DNA of 64,000 nt from Sphingobium soli (lineage in GTDB: Bacteria; Pseudomonadota; Alphaproteobacteria; Sphingomonadales; Sphingomonadaceae), in NCBI RefSeq assembly GCF_020782245.1, contig NZ_JAJGNP010000001.1, positions 478,433-542,432 on the forward strand, read 5' to 3'. Each line of letters begins with the position of its first letter. The first letter of the stretch is position 1. Both the position numbers and the translations under genes were made by a program. Positions 45,752-54,277 of this stretch are shown piece by piece. The notes beneath the pieces were generated by a model, which was not told the origin of the DNA, did no database searches, and saw nothing but the letters and a program-made list of their open reading frames with translations.

Positions 45752-47097
45752 AGGGGCGTCCTCCTGGCAAAAGCGGCCCGCCTTCGCGCGGCGGCAAGGG
45801 TAATGGAGGCCGCACGCCGGACCGCAAGTCAGCGGCTCGCGGCAAGGCGCCAGGGGCGCGCACGCGCGATGGCGACAAACCTGCCTTCAAGCCCCGCGCG
45901 CCGGCAGCGGCGAAATCGGGCGCCGCCCGCAGCGCACCGCCCAAGCCCGCCGTCGCCAAGTCCGTTGCTGTAAAGCCCAATCCCGCCAAGGGCGTATCGC
46001 TCGACGTGCGGCAATATCGCGTGGCTGCGGACGATGATGGCATCCGGCTGGATCGCTGGTTCCAGCGGCATTTGCCCGATGTTGGCTTCAATCTGGTATC
46101 GCGCTGGTCGCGCACGGGGCAGTTGCGGGTCGATGGCGCGCGCGCCGCGCCGGGCGACCGCATCAGCGAAGGCCAGATGATCCGGGTGCCGCCGGCCGAA
46201 CCGAAGCCCGACGCGGCCGACCGGCCCAAGCGCGCCCGCATCGTCGATCTGACACCCGACGAGATCAGCTACGCGCAGGACATGGTGATCCATCGCGATG
46301 CGCAAGCCATCGTCATCAACAAGCCGCCAGGCCTTGCGACGCAGGGCGGCACCAAGACGGACGAGCATGTCGACAAATTGCTCGACGCGCTGCTGTTCGA
46401 CGCCGAATCCCGCCCGAAGCTGGTGCATCGGCTGGACAAGGACACATCGGGCGCGCTGTTGCTGGCGCGCACCAGCCGCGCCGCCGCCCATTTCGCCAAG
46501 GCCTTTTCCAGCCGCACCGCGCGTAAGGTCTATTGGGCACTGGTGATGGGCGTACCCTCGATCGAGGATGGCATGATCGAATTGCCGATCGCCAAGCAAC
46601 CGGGAACCGGCGGTGAGAAAATGCATGTCGATGAGGAGGAAGGACTGCCCGCGCGGTCGCGCTATCGCGTGATCGAACGGGCGGGCAACCGCGCCGCCTG
46701 GGTCGAGTTGCAACCCTATACCGGACGCACGCATCAGTTGCGCGTGCACATGGCAGCGATCGGCCACCCGATCGTGGGTGACGGCAAATATGGCGGCAAG
46801 GACGCCTTCCTGTCTGGCACGATCAGCCGTAAGATGCATCTGCATGCGCGACGCATCCGGGTGGATCATCCCGATGGCGGGCGCGTCGACATGACGGCGG
46901 AACTGCCCACCCATTTCGCCAACAGCCTGCACGAACTGGGGTTCGATCTGACGCTGGGCGACATGCCGCTGGACGACGAGATCGACCGGACGCCCACGCG
47001 CGAGGATGAAAAGAAAGCCGCGCGCCAGCACGCCAAACAATATCGCAAGGGACGCAAGGGCGAACGGCGCGCCCGCGGCAGCGCGCGCAAGGCGTGA
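45748..47097 (+). CDS. RluC/RluD-family pseudouridine synthase
   Basis: The product is 449 residues. A disordered basic stretch (Lys/Arg/Ala/Pro-rich, residues 1-85) precedes an S4-like RNA-binding segment (WFQRHLPDVGFNLVSRWSR) and the catalytic domain with LVHRLDKDTSG (the catalytic Asp near 230) and QPYTGRTHQLRVHM. The C-terminal tail is again basic. It converts uridine to pseudouridine in 23S rRNA; whether RluC or RluD specificity applies is unclear. The ATG at 45748 overlaps the crcB stop. Confidence 0.9.
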   Translation: MKGRPPGKSGPPSRGGKGNGGRTPDRKSAARGKAPGARTRDGDKPAFKPRAPAAAKSGAARSAPPKPAVAKSVAVKPNPAKGVSLDVRQYRVAADDDGIRLDRWFQRHLPDVGFNLVSRWSRTGQLRVDGARAAPGDRISEGQMIRVPPAEPKPDAADRPKRARIVDLTPDEISYAQDMVIHRDAQAIVINKPPGLATQGGTKTDEHVDKLLDALLFDAESRPKLVHRLDKDTSGALLLARTSRAAAHFAKAFSSRTARKVYWALVMGVPSIEDGMIELPIAKQPGTGGEKMHVDEEEGLPARSRYRVIERAGNRAAWVELQPYTGRTHQLRVHMAAIGHPIVGDGKYGGKDAFLSGTISRKMHLHARRIRVDHPDGGRVDMTAELPTHFANSLHELGFDLTLGDMPLDDEIDRTPTREDEKKAARQHAKQYRKGRKGERRARGSARKA

Positions 47098-47107
47098 GAC
47101 AGCGCGC

Positions 47108-47767
47108 ATGACCAATCGCCTGGCCGTGTTCGATTGTGACGGAACGCTGGTCGACAGCCAGCATAATATCTGCGCCGCCATGACCCGTGCGTTCGAGGCG
47201 GTGCAGATCATGCCGCCAGAACGGCTGGCGATCCTGGCGGTGGTCGGGCTGTCGTTGCCGGTCGCGATGGCGCGTCTGCTGCCGGAGGCGGAGAGCGATT
47301 TCCACGACCATCTGGCCGAGCATTACAAACAGGCCTTCCGGTCGCTGCGGCAGGACAATGCTGTGTCGGAACCGCTTTATCCCGGCATTGCCGACCTGGT
47401 CACGGAACTGGATGCGGCGGGTTGGCTGCTGGGCGTGGCGACAGGCAAGTCCGATCGGGGCCTCAATCTCTGCCTCACGCATCATGGCATCATTGACCGA
47501 TTCGTGACGCTCCAGACCGCCGACCGTCACCCGTCCAAGCCCCATCCGTCTATGCTGCTGACGGCGATGGCAGAAGCAGGCGCGGCACCCGAGACAACAG
47601 TCATGATCGGCGACACGAGTTTCGACATCGATATGGGGCTGGCGGCCGGCGCGCGCGCGATCGGCGTCGCATGGGGCTATCATCCGCCGCAGGAACTGAC
47701 AGCGGCGGGCGCGCATGGCATAGCCATGGACAGCGCAGACCTGCGCCGCCATATCGGCGCGCCATGA
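47108..47767 (+). CDS. HAD-superfamily phosphatase (phosphoglycolate phosphatase-like)
   Basis: The product is 219 residues. Motif I is VFDCDGTLVDS (Asp9, Asp11), TGKSDRGL is the motif II region, HPSKPHP the Lys motif and IGDTSFDIDMG motif IV. The cap is of the small alpha-helical type. It resembles phosphoglycolate phosphatase or beta-phosphoglucomutase-type HADs, but the substrate cannot be fixed. The ATG at 47108 is 11 bp after the previous stop. Confidence 0.88.
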   Translation: MTNRLAVFDCDGTLVDSQHNICAAMTRAFEAVQIMPPERLAILAVVGLSLPVAMARLLPEAESDFHDHLAEHYKQAFRSLRQDNAVSEPLYPGIADLVTELDAAGWLLGVATGKSDRGLNLCLTHHGIIDRFVTLQTADRHPSKPHPSMLLTAMAEAGAAPETTVMIGDTSFDIDMGLAAGARAIGVAWGYHPPQELTAAGAHGIAMDSADLRRHIGAP

Positions 47768-48021
47768 ACGACAGCCCCCCTCCCCCACCCGTTGATCCAG
47801 AAAAGGTCGCGCGGCAGCGCTATTTCGCCATCGGCCTGTTCCGTCTGTCCGGCGCCTTCATCGTCATGTTCGGCTTCCTGGCGATCATGCAGCGATTTTC
47901 CTGGGTGCAGGGCGGCAAGGCCAAGGCGTTCGGGACCATCATGGTGCTGACCGGCTTGTTCCAGTTCGTCGTGGTGCCCCGCTTATTACTGGCGCTGTTT
48001 CGCAAGAGGCCGCCGCAATGA
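47764..48021 (+). CDS. small two-helix membrane protein
   Basis: The product is 85 residues with a Pro-rich start (NDSPPPPPVDPEKVARQRYF) and two hydrophobic segments (about 24-44 and 58-80). The stop overlaps the ATP12 start, and its own start overlaps the HAD stop (ATGA in both). It is conserved-looking but unnamed. Its position next to ATP12 suggests a link to ATP synthase assembly, which is only an inference. Confidence 0.7.
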   Translation: MNDSPPPPPVDPEKVARQRYFAIGLFRLSGAFIVMFGFLAIMQRFSWVQGGKAKAFGTIMVLTGLFQFVVVPRLLLALFRKRPPQ

Positions 48022-48713
48022 AGCGCTTTTACAAGGATGTGGCCATCGTCGCGGGCAGCGAAGGCTTTGCCATCGAACTGGATGGCCGGGCGATGCGCAC
48101 GCCCGCGCGCGCCTTGCTGGCGCTGCCGACCCGGAACCTGGCCGAGGCCGTCGCGGCCGAATGGCGGGCGCAGGAGGGCGAAATCGATCCGGCGGCGATG
48201 ATCTTCACCGGCCTGTCGAACGCAGCCATCGATCACATCGCGCCCAATCCGGGGACGTTCGCAGCCGGCATCGCCCGCTATGCTCAGAGCGACCTGCTCT
48301 GCTATCGCGCGGACGGCCCTGACGCGCTCGTGGACCGGCAGGCGGCGGCATGGGACCCACTGTTGGACTGGGCGGTCAGCCGCTATGATGCGCCTCTGGT
48401 CGTGACCCAGGGTGTCATCCCAGTGTCGCAGCCCGAGGACAGCCTCGCGCGCCTGGAGGCGGCCGTGCGAACGCATGATCCTTTCATGCTCGCAGGATTG
48501 TCGACGCTCGTAACGCTGAGCGGATCGCTGATATGCGGGCTGGCGATCGCCGAGGGCGGATATGATCCCACAACAATCTGGCAAGCCGTGCAAGTCGACG
48601 AACAATGGCAGAGCGAACAATGGGGGGAAGATTCAGAGGCAGCGGCGCGGAACCTGCTGCGCGCCCGCGAGTTTTCCACAGCCGGAGCGTTTTGCACGAT
48701 GAGCCGAGTTTAA
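48018..48713 (+). CDS. ATP12 family F1-ATPase assembly chaperone
   Basis: The product is 231 residues. KRFYKDVAIVAGSEGFAIEL, LDGRAMRTPARALLALP, AEWRAQEGEIDPAAM and WDPLLDWAVSRYDAPL are the ATP12 pattern, the alphaproteobacterial relative of the mitochondrial factor that binds the F1 alpha subunit. It is unique to alphaproteobacteria and mitochondria, which helps place the organism. The ATGA overlap couples it to the membrane protein. Confidence 0.93.
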   Translation: MKRFYKDVAIVAGSEGFAIELDGRAMRTPARALLALPTRNLAEAVAAEWRAQEGEIDPAAMIFTGLSNAAIDHIAPNPGTFAAGIARYAQSDLLCYRADGPDALVDRQAAAWDPLLDWAVSRYDAPLVVTQGVIPVSQPEDSLARLEAAVRTHDPFMLAGLSTLVTLSGSLICGLAIAEGGYDPTTIWQAVQVDEQWQSEQWGEDSEAAARNLLRAREFSTAGAFCTMSRV

Positions 48714-48819
48714 GGGACTCGGAACCGGGCTATTGCTTCGTTCATTGAAGGAGTTGAGACGCGCGGAAATCGCGCTGGATCGATTGTTTCGATGCAACCA
48801 GTTCAAGGAGACCCTGACA

Positions 48820-49650
48820 TTGGCCCGATATGCCAAATTCGCCTATCTGATGTTCGCCGCGCCGCTTGCCCTGGCCGCGCCCGCCATGGCGCAGCAGACG
48901 CCTGCTGCTTCGACCAGTCCGGCAGCTCCAGTCACTCCGGCTACCCCCGCCGATCCGGCAGCGCCTGCTGACGCCACCGCAATGCCCGCCGATGGCGCCA
49001 CCACACCCGCGCCGGCCACAACGGCACGCGAGATGACACCGGACGAGATTGCCGCTTTCAATCAGGCCGTGACCGACTTCACGGCTGGCCAGAGCGCTCA
49101 GCAGGCCGGCGACAATGCCGGTGCCGTGGCGAAATATGACGCGGCGATCCCAGCCATCCGTACCGCGGTTGAGGCTGATCCCAGCAAGATCGACAATGTG
49201 AACTTCCTGGCCAATGCGCTATACGCAGACGCCGCCGCCTATGGCGCGATGGGGCAGATGGACAAGGTGGTATCGCTGTACGACGAAGCCCTGCCCTACT
49301 GGCGCAAGGTCGTGGAAGCCAAGCCCGAGGATACGGCCAGTCGCAATATTCTGGCCGGCATGCTGATCCAGATGGGCAACCAGAAGCTGGCGGCGCAGGA
49401 CACGGATGGCGCTGATCCCTATTATCAGGAGGCGCTGACGCTGGCCCGCAAGTCCGCCGCCGCCCAACCGGCCGACGCGGTGAGCAAGAATATCCTTCTG
49501 TCCGCACTGATCGGCGCCAGCCAGACGACGACGGAAGAAGGTCTGCGCGATGAAGCGTTGAACATGGGCAAGGCGATGATGGCCGACGGCACGATTGACG
49601 CGACAAATCGCCCTTCGATCGAAATCATGACCGGCGCGAAAGCCAGCTGA
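48820..49650 (+). CDS. exported TPR-type protein
   Basis: The product is about 276 residues. I chose the TTG at 48820 because AAGGAG ends 9 nt upstream and it gives a signal peptide (ARYAKFAYLMFAAPLALAAP, then AMAQQ). An Ala/Pro/Thr-rich linker (about 30-75) precedes helical repeats with TPR-like spacing (AVAKYDAAIPAIRTAVEADP, KVVSLYDEALPYWRKVVEAK, YYQEALTLARKSAAAQPAD). It may be a periplasmic scaffold. Its partner is unknown. Confidence 0.75.
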   Translation: MARYAKFAYLMFAAPLALAAPAMAQQTPAASTSPAAPVTPATPADPAAPADATAMPADGATTPAPATTAREMTPDEIAAFNQAVTDFTAGQSAQQAGDNAGAVAKYDAAIPAIRTAVEADPSKIDNVNFLANALYADAAAYGAMGQMDKVVSLYDEALPYWRKVVEAKPEDTASRNILAGMLIQMGNQKLAAQDTDGADPYYQEALTLARKSAAAQPADAVSKNILLSALIGASQTTTEEGLRDEALNMGKAMMADGTIDATNRPSIEIMTGAKAS

Positions 49651-49699
49651 ATGACGGGCCGGGATCAGGCATGGACACGCCCGATCCCGGCAAATCGCG

Positions 49700-51106
49700 T
49701 CATCCCTGATCCTGATAAGCCATTTGCAATACGCCCCAGTGGCGTCCGCAAATGTGGATGGATGCAATGACCTGTTTCAACAGGATGATGGCGCCTTCGG
49801 CAGTCGGGCGGCGATAGGCCTTGATGCAAAAGGGTTGCGTCGTACGGCATTGCTCACGCGTATCGGGGAAATCAAAAATCAGCCCCTGACGCGAATGTTC
49901 GGCATTCCAGACTGACTGCCCCGGGCGTTGGGGATATGCGCGCTCCGGCATGGCGACCGCGCCAAAGGCATTGCGGTCCGTGAAGGTCATGCCGAACAGG
50001 CCCGTATAGGTCTTTGCCATTTCCTGGCGCACGCGGGCTGCCGGAACCATGATTGCTTGTACGGGATGGGTATATTGTTCAGGATCCGTGCCGGATATCG
50101 GCACATAGTCTTCGCTGAAAACGTCCGCTTCGGTGATATGCCCCTGAGCGATCGCCTGTTCGACCGCATCGGCCACGGCCTGGGCTGATTCGAGGCTGAA
50201 CCGTATATAGGGCGAATCGGGAATATCGACGCCGCTTTCGGCCAGATATTGCAGCAGCAGATTGGTGTCTTCGCTGGCGCTGGTGATGCGGCGGGACAGA
50301 CGCTGCAAACCACCGGCATTGTCGCTGGACGTGCTGGCCAAGGCTGACAGCCCGGCCCGGATTTCCCCCGCAGAACCCACCATCGATCCGATGCGTTGCG
50401 CAACCGTTTCGCTATTGCTCGACAGATCCAGCATCAGCGCGGCGAGGCGTTCGACCAGCGCTTCGATATTGCGCGTATCGGACTGGGCGGTCCGGGCCGT
50501 CTGGGCACCGCGCGAAATGCTGTCCAACATGCCGTCCGCCTCACCGGTCAGCGCAGCTATCGATCGTTCGATCGTCTGGGTCGCCGCTCCGGTTTCCTGG
50601 GCGAGCTTCTTCACCTCCGCCGCGACTACGGCGAAACCTCGCCCGGCGTCGCCAGCGCGGGCGGCTTCGATCGTGGCGTTGAGCGCAAGAAGATTGGTCT
50701 GGCTGGCGATGCCGCTGATGACGCTGGTGACATGGGCGACGGTTTTGAGCGCTTCACCAAAGCCGTCGAGCCGCGCATGGATACGGCTGACCTGCTCGAT
50801 CAGGTCCACGAAATTCATGTTGGCTGCCGACAGCTGCCGCCCGGAATCATCAATGATCGAGCGGGCAGCAATAGCCTTTTCGCGGGCATCCTGTCCGGCA
50901 AGCGACACGCGTTCGCCATCCTGCGAAAGCTGGGCAGCGGCAGAGCTGATGGCTTCAATCGTGCATGCCTGCTGCGTCACGCGTGTGGCCAGTTCGCCGA
51001 TATCGGCCTGAAGATCGAGCGTGCGGATTCCAAGGTCGCCAGATAATTTGGCGACCTTCATCACCGCGCGCGCGACATTGTCTGAATGCGTGTCCCTCAT
51101 CACCAT
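49700..51106 (-). CDS. soluble chemoreceptor with C-terminal sensor domain
   Basis: The product is 468 residues with no membrane helix. A methyl-accepting signalling domain fills about 30-300, with the tip hairpin [16 protein letters not shown] at about 136-151. The sensor lies after it (about 300-468: [72 protein letters not shown]). Most chemoreceptors have the sensor first, so this is inverted; the layout occurs in some soluble alphaproteobacterial chemoreceptors. The sensor may bind a small ligand or redox cofactor, with Cys and His residues in the last 60 residues. Confidence 0.82.
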   Translation of the reverse strand: MVMRDTHSDNVARAVMKVAKLSGDLGIRTLDLQADIGELATRVTQQACTIEAISSAAAQLSQDGERVSLAGQDAREKAIAARSIIDDSGRQLSAANMNFVDLIEQVSRIHARLDGFGEALKTVAHVTSVISGIASQTNLLALNATIEAARAGDAGRGFAVVAAEVKKLAQETGAATQTIERSIAALTGEADGMLDSISRGAQTARTAQSDTRNIEALVERLAALMLDLSSNSETVAQRIGSMVGSAGEIRAGLSALASTSSDNAGGLQRLSRRITSASEDTNLLLQYLAESGVDIPDSPYIRFSLESAQAVADAVEQAIAQGHITEADVFSEDYVPISGTDPEQYTHPVQAIMVPAARVRQEMAKTYTGLFGMTFTDRNAFGAVAMPERAYPQRPGQSVWNAEHSRQGLIFDFPDTREQCRTTQPFCIKAYRRPTAEGAIILLKQVIASIHICGRHWGVLQMAYQDQG

Positions 51107-51158
51107 GTAGCCTTATGCTGGCATAGTAAATTATCGGTTAGCGCCACTTGCTTACCCT

Positions 51159-52076
51159 CTAGAGTGTCCCCGCGAGCGCGAGAATGACGCCTGCCGCGAC
51201 AAGAATGAGACCAGCCAATTCGCTGCGACGCATGGTTTCGCGCAGGTAGAAATGTCCGAACGCCATGGTGAATGCCACCTCCACCTGACCCACGATTCGC
51301 ACGAGCGCGACGGGAGCGGTGGCAAAGCCGGTAAACCAGCAGGCCGAACCCAAGGCCGACAGAAGGCCGACCTGGCCGGACACGCGCCAGCTGCTCAAGA
51401 CCCTGCGCATTTCGGCCGGCTCCCGCCACAATAGCCAGCCGCCCTGCATCACAGTCTGCAACGGGACCGTGACCGCCAACACGATCAAGGCGGCAAATAC
51501 CGGAGTGTCGGTGTCCACACCCTGCGTCGCGCGGCGGATGCCGATCGCCGTGAGCGCAAAGAAAAAGCCGGAGGCGATGCCCGTGACTGCGGCTGGCTGA
51601 CCCAAGGCGCGCACAAAATCCCATAGGCCCAATTTGCGACCGCCGGTCGACAGCAGCATGACGCCCGCGACCCCGCAAGCGATCCCCGCCCAACTAAGCG
51701 GGGGCAGCGTTTCCCCCAGAAGAAAGAAAGACAAAACAGCGCCTTGGGCGGCTTCCGTTTTGGAATAGGCTGTGCCGACCACGAAATTGCGATACCGGAA
51801 CGCACTGATCAGCAAATTGGTCGCGATGATCTGCGCCAGGCCACCAGCGCCGCAGAACAGCAGAAAATCCGCATTCAGCCGCGGCCAGGGGGTAGGAAAG
51901 ACGACCAGATACAGTGCCAGCAGCGCCGTCATGAAGGGCATGCCGTAAAGATAGCGGACAAGGCCCGCCCCGTTCAGGGAGAGGCTTTCGCTCACCCGGC
52001 GCTGAACCGCCGTGCGCCACGCCTGAAGCGCGCCGGCGACCAAGGTAGCCGGCAGCCAGATGGGTGAACTGAACAT
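51159..52076 (-). CDS. EamA/DMT-family membrane transporter
   Basis: The product is 305 residues with ten hydrophobic helices in two related halves, as in the drug/metabolite transporter superfamily. ALLSALGSACWFTGFATAPV-type and FTMAFGHFYLRETMRRSELA are the second EamA unit. The substrate is unknown (amino acids, nucleotides and drugs are possible). The end is 53 bp before the chemoreceptor on the same strand, but co-transcription is unproven. Confidence 0.85.
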   Translation of the reverse strand: MFSSPIWLPATLVAGALQAWRTAVQRRVSESLSLNGAGLVRYLYGMPFMTALLALYLVVFPTPWPRLNADFLLFCGAGGLAQIIATNLLISAFRYRNFVVGTAYSKTEAAQGAVLSFFLLGETLPPLSWAGIACGVAGVMLLSTGGRKLGLWDFVRALGQPAAVTGIASGFFFALTAIGIRRATQGVDTDTPVFAALIVLAVTVPLQTVMQGGWLLWREPAEMRRVLSSWRVSGQVGLLSALGSACWFTGFATAPVALVRIVGQVEVAFTMAFGHFYLRETMRRSELAGLILVAAGVILALAGTL

Positions 52077-52107
52077 GCCGCGTCCTATAACGGGGACACG
52101 CGCCCCG

Positions 52108-53166
52108 TCATCCCATCATCGCAACGAAGGTGAAGAAGAGCGATAACGATATGCAGGCAAAACCATAGAGCAGCGGCAAACGCAGAAGCGTGCTTGTTCG
52201 CGACAAATGGTAGGCATCCTTGAATTGCCGGTACATATGCCACGCCGCGAACAGCAGCAGCCCGGTCGTCACAATTCCGCTGGTCACATGCAGCGCCGTC
52301 AATATCATCGACAAGGAGAACAGCAGCGACATAAAAGCAATGGAATAGGTCACGTAAATGGCGTGATCATATATTTTATAGCGGCGGCTGAAGGGAAAGA
52401 GCAGCCACATGAACGGCAGTGAGATCAGGATCAGCGCCCAGGAAAATTTATAGGCGTTGGCCTTTAGCTTGTAGTAAGCGAGTTCGGGATTTTTTGCGGC
52501 GGCGTTGATGGTTTTTCCCACTGTTTTCGCGACGCCGCCATTGACGCCGTCGGAGGTCAGGGAGTTGGCGATATTGCCGGCCAGCGTCAATCCTCCCCGG
52601 TCCTCCCGCGCATCCTCCAATGCGCTGGCCAGTGCCTTGCGCCGTTCGCTCGACAGATTGGGCTTGGCCAGGTCTGCCTCCAGCGCGCGAATGCGGGCGT
52701 CAGCCTTTGCCTGTTCCTGGGTGAGTTCGGCCCGGGCGGCTGCATTCATCTGCACGCCCTTGCCTTCGCCTTCCGGCCCGTGATGGCTGGTCAGCGAAAA
52801 GACCGCATACATCAGGAAGGCACTGAACAAAAACAGCGCGAAAGGCGACACGAACTTCGCCCGCTCCCCATGCACATAACGCCGTGTCAGCTTGCCTGGC
52901 CGCAGCGCGAGTTCGGGCAGCGTCGTGAATATCTTGCCTTCCAGATGCAGCACGCCATGCAAAAGGTCATGCCCGATCGCGGCGAAGCTGCGATGCATAT
53001 GCGCCGCCTGGCCGCATTGCGCACAGTAAGGCCCGCCAAGCGGCGCGCCGCAGTTCAGACAATCGCCATGGCCGGCCTGGTGCGCCTCCCCATGGGCGGG
53101 CTCGACAGCCCGCGCCAGCATCGCCCCGGTGACCGCGTCACCTGTCGCCTCGATTCCCCCGTTCAT
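52108..53166 (-). CDS. DUF3667 membrane protein with zinc ribbon
   Basis: The product is 352 residues. A zinc ribbon CLNCGAPLGGPYCAQCGQ (about 36-53) is followed by the DUF3667 landmark GHDLLHGVLHLEGKIFTTLP and KLTRRYVHGERAKFVSPFAL, then membrane helices interrupted by a charged coiled stretch (about 150-200). Five late helices complete it. The role is unknown; it is often near transport or envelope genes. The start at 53166 has no strong ribosome binding site. Confidence 0.85.
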   Translation of the reverse strand: MNGGIEATGDAVTGAMLARAVEPAHGEAHQAGHGDCLNCGAPLGGPYCAQCGQAAHMHRSFAAIGHDLLHGVLHLEGKIFTTLPELALRPGKLTRRYVHGERAKFVSPFALFLFSAFLMYAVFSLTSHHGPEGEGKGVQMNAAARAELTQEQAKADARIRALEADLAKPNLSSERRKALASALEDAREDRGGLTLAGNIANSLTSDGVNGGVAKTVGKTINAAAKNPELAYYKLKANAYKFSWALILISLPFMWLLFPFSRRYKIYDHAIYVTYSIAFMSLLFSLSMILTALHVTSGIVTTGLLLFAAWHMYRQFKDAYHLSRTSTLLRLPLLYGFACISLSLFFTFVAMMG

Positions 53167-53234
53167 ACCGGCAGACTATCAGCGGTGTATCACCAACGCC
53201 AGACAGCGAATAAGCGCCTTACGATGTTGTCGGA

Positions 53235-53906
53235 TCAGGCTGCGCCAAGCTTGCCCGAATACAGCAGCCGGCCCTGCCCCAGCAGTCCCAGCACCTGTGG
53301 CACCAAATGCGGCGCGACGGCAAAGCAGCCTTCGCTGCGGCCGCATTTGCCCCAGGTCGCCACATGATCTTCCGTCACATAATCCGCGCCATGAACGACG
53401 ATGGCGCGCGCTTCGGCATTGTTGTTCTGGGGATCAAGCCCGGCAAGACGCATCGACCGCCCATGCTGGCCGACATATTCCGCCTCCGTGCGGAACGCCC
53501 CCCGGCAACTGGCGAGGGAATTGAATTCGTTGGAGAAGCTATGCAGCCAGCCGGAATGGCCAGGGTCCGATCCCCGCCCGTGCGACACGAGATAACTATT
53601 TGCCTGCCCGCTCACCAGGTCGACGATATGCATCCGCATGTCCTTCGACGGGGCGTCGAAATCGACGATGCCGACACGGTCACGCAGAGGGAAGGCCGAG
53701 CCATGCTGGTCCAGCGCGGCGCGCGCGCGATCCAGCAGCGCAGCATAGCGCGGCGTCGGCCTGGCAGGCGCAGCCGCGACAGGAGGAACCGGAGACGGCG
53801 CAGCGGGTTGAGGCATGACGGGCGGCGCGGCACGGCCCATGCTGTCCGACAGAAACGAAAAAGCGAGCCCGCTCAAAGCGAACTTCGTAAAATTGCGGCG
53901 ATCCAT
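53235..53906 (-). CDS. exported murein L,D-transpeptidase-fold (YkuD_2) protein
   Basis: The product is 223 residues. It starts DRRNFTKFALSGLAFSFLSD, a twin-arginine-like leader (RR, then hydrophobic). A Pro/Ala linker follows, then the YkuD_2 domain: YLVSHGRGSDPGHSGWLHSF and GRSEGCFAVAPHLV, where the Cys in SEGCF and His in VSHGRG are the likely catalytic pair. This family probably acts on peptidoglycan cross-links. It is 52 bp from the lipoprotein gene and next to a YcbB-type enzyme, so an envelope module is likely. Confidence 0.85.
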   Translation of the reverse strand: MDRRNFTKFALSGLAFSFLSDSMGRAAPPVMPQPAAPSPVPPVAAAPARPTPRYAALLDRARAALDQHGSAFPLRDRVGIVDFDAPSKDMRMHIVDLVSGQANSYLVSHGRGSDPGHSGWLHSFSNEFNSLASCRGAFRTEAEYVGQHGRSMRLAGLDPQNNNAEARAIVVHGADYVTEDHVATWGKCGRSEGCFAVAPHLVPQVLGLLGQGRLLYSGKLGAA

Positions 53907-53958
53907 GGCCGCTCTTATAGCAAAAGACGCGCGCCGATTGAACCCAGGCTCTGGCCGG

Positions 53959-54273
53959 TCACTCGCTGCTGTTGCTCGCTTCGTCGGCAGGCTGCACCGC
54001 TTCGCCGTCACGCGGAAGGCGCGACGTCATGCCGGTCGCCTCCGCGTCATCCAGAATCTGTTGCTCCTGTGAGATTGACGGCGGCGGCGCAACAGGGGCG
54101 GCCTCGACCTCGTTCTTCGGCTCGGGCATCGGTACGTCCGGTTCCTCGACAATCACATTTTCGACTGGCGGTTCGACCAGATTGTTGACCGGCGCCGGGG
54201 CATCTTCTTCCTTTTTGCCGCAAGCGGCCAGAGCAAGGGCGCCAGACAGCGCGATCAGGGCGAATTTACGCAT
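53959..54273 (-). CDS. small acidic lipoprotein
   Basis: The product is 104 residues. The lipobox ends ALAAC (Cys18). The mature part is Glu/Pro-rich and likely disordered (PVNNLVEPPVENVIVEEPDV), with a short helix near QEQQILDDAEATG. There is no family I recognise. It lies 4 bp after the L,D-transpeptidase stop, so it is probably co-translated and may tether or modulate that enzyme (inference). Confidence 0.7.
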   Translation of the reverse strand: MRKFALIALSGALALAACGKKEEDAPAPVNNLVEPPVENVIVEEPDVPMPEPKNEVEAAPVAPPPSISQEQQILDDAEATGMTSRLPRDGEAVQPADEASNSSE

Positions 54274-54277
54274 GGAA

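Noticed and set aside
48733..48819. Longer N-terminus for the TPR protein from the start at 48733
   Set aside because: The TTG at 48820 has AAGGAG with good spacing and produces a clear signal peptide. The longer form would bury the leader in the middle of the protein.
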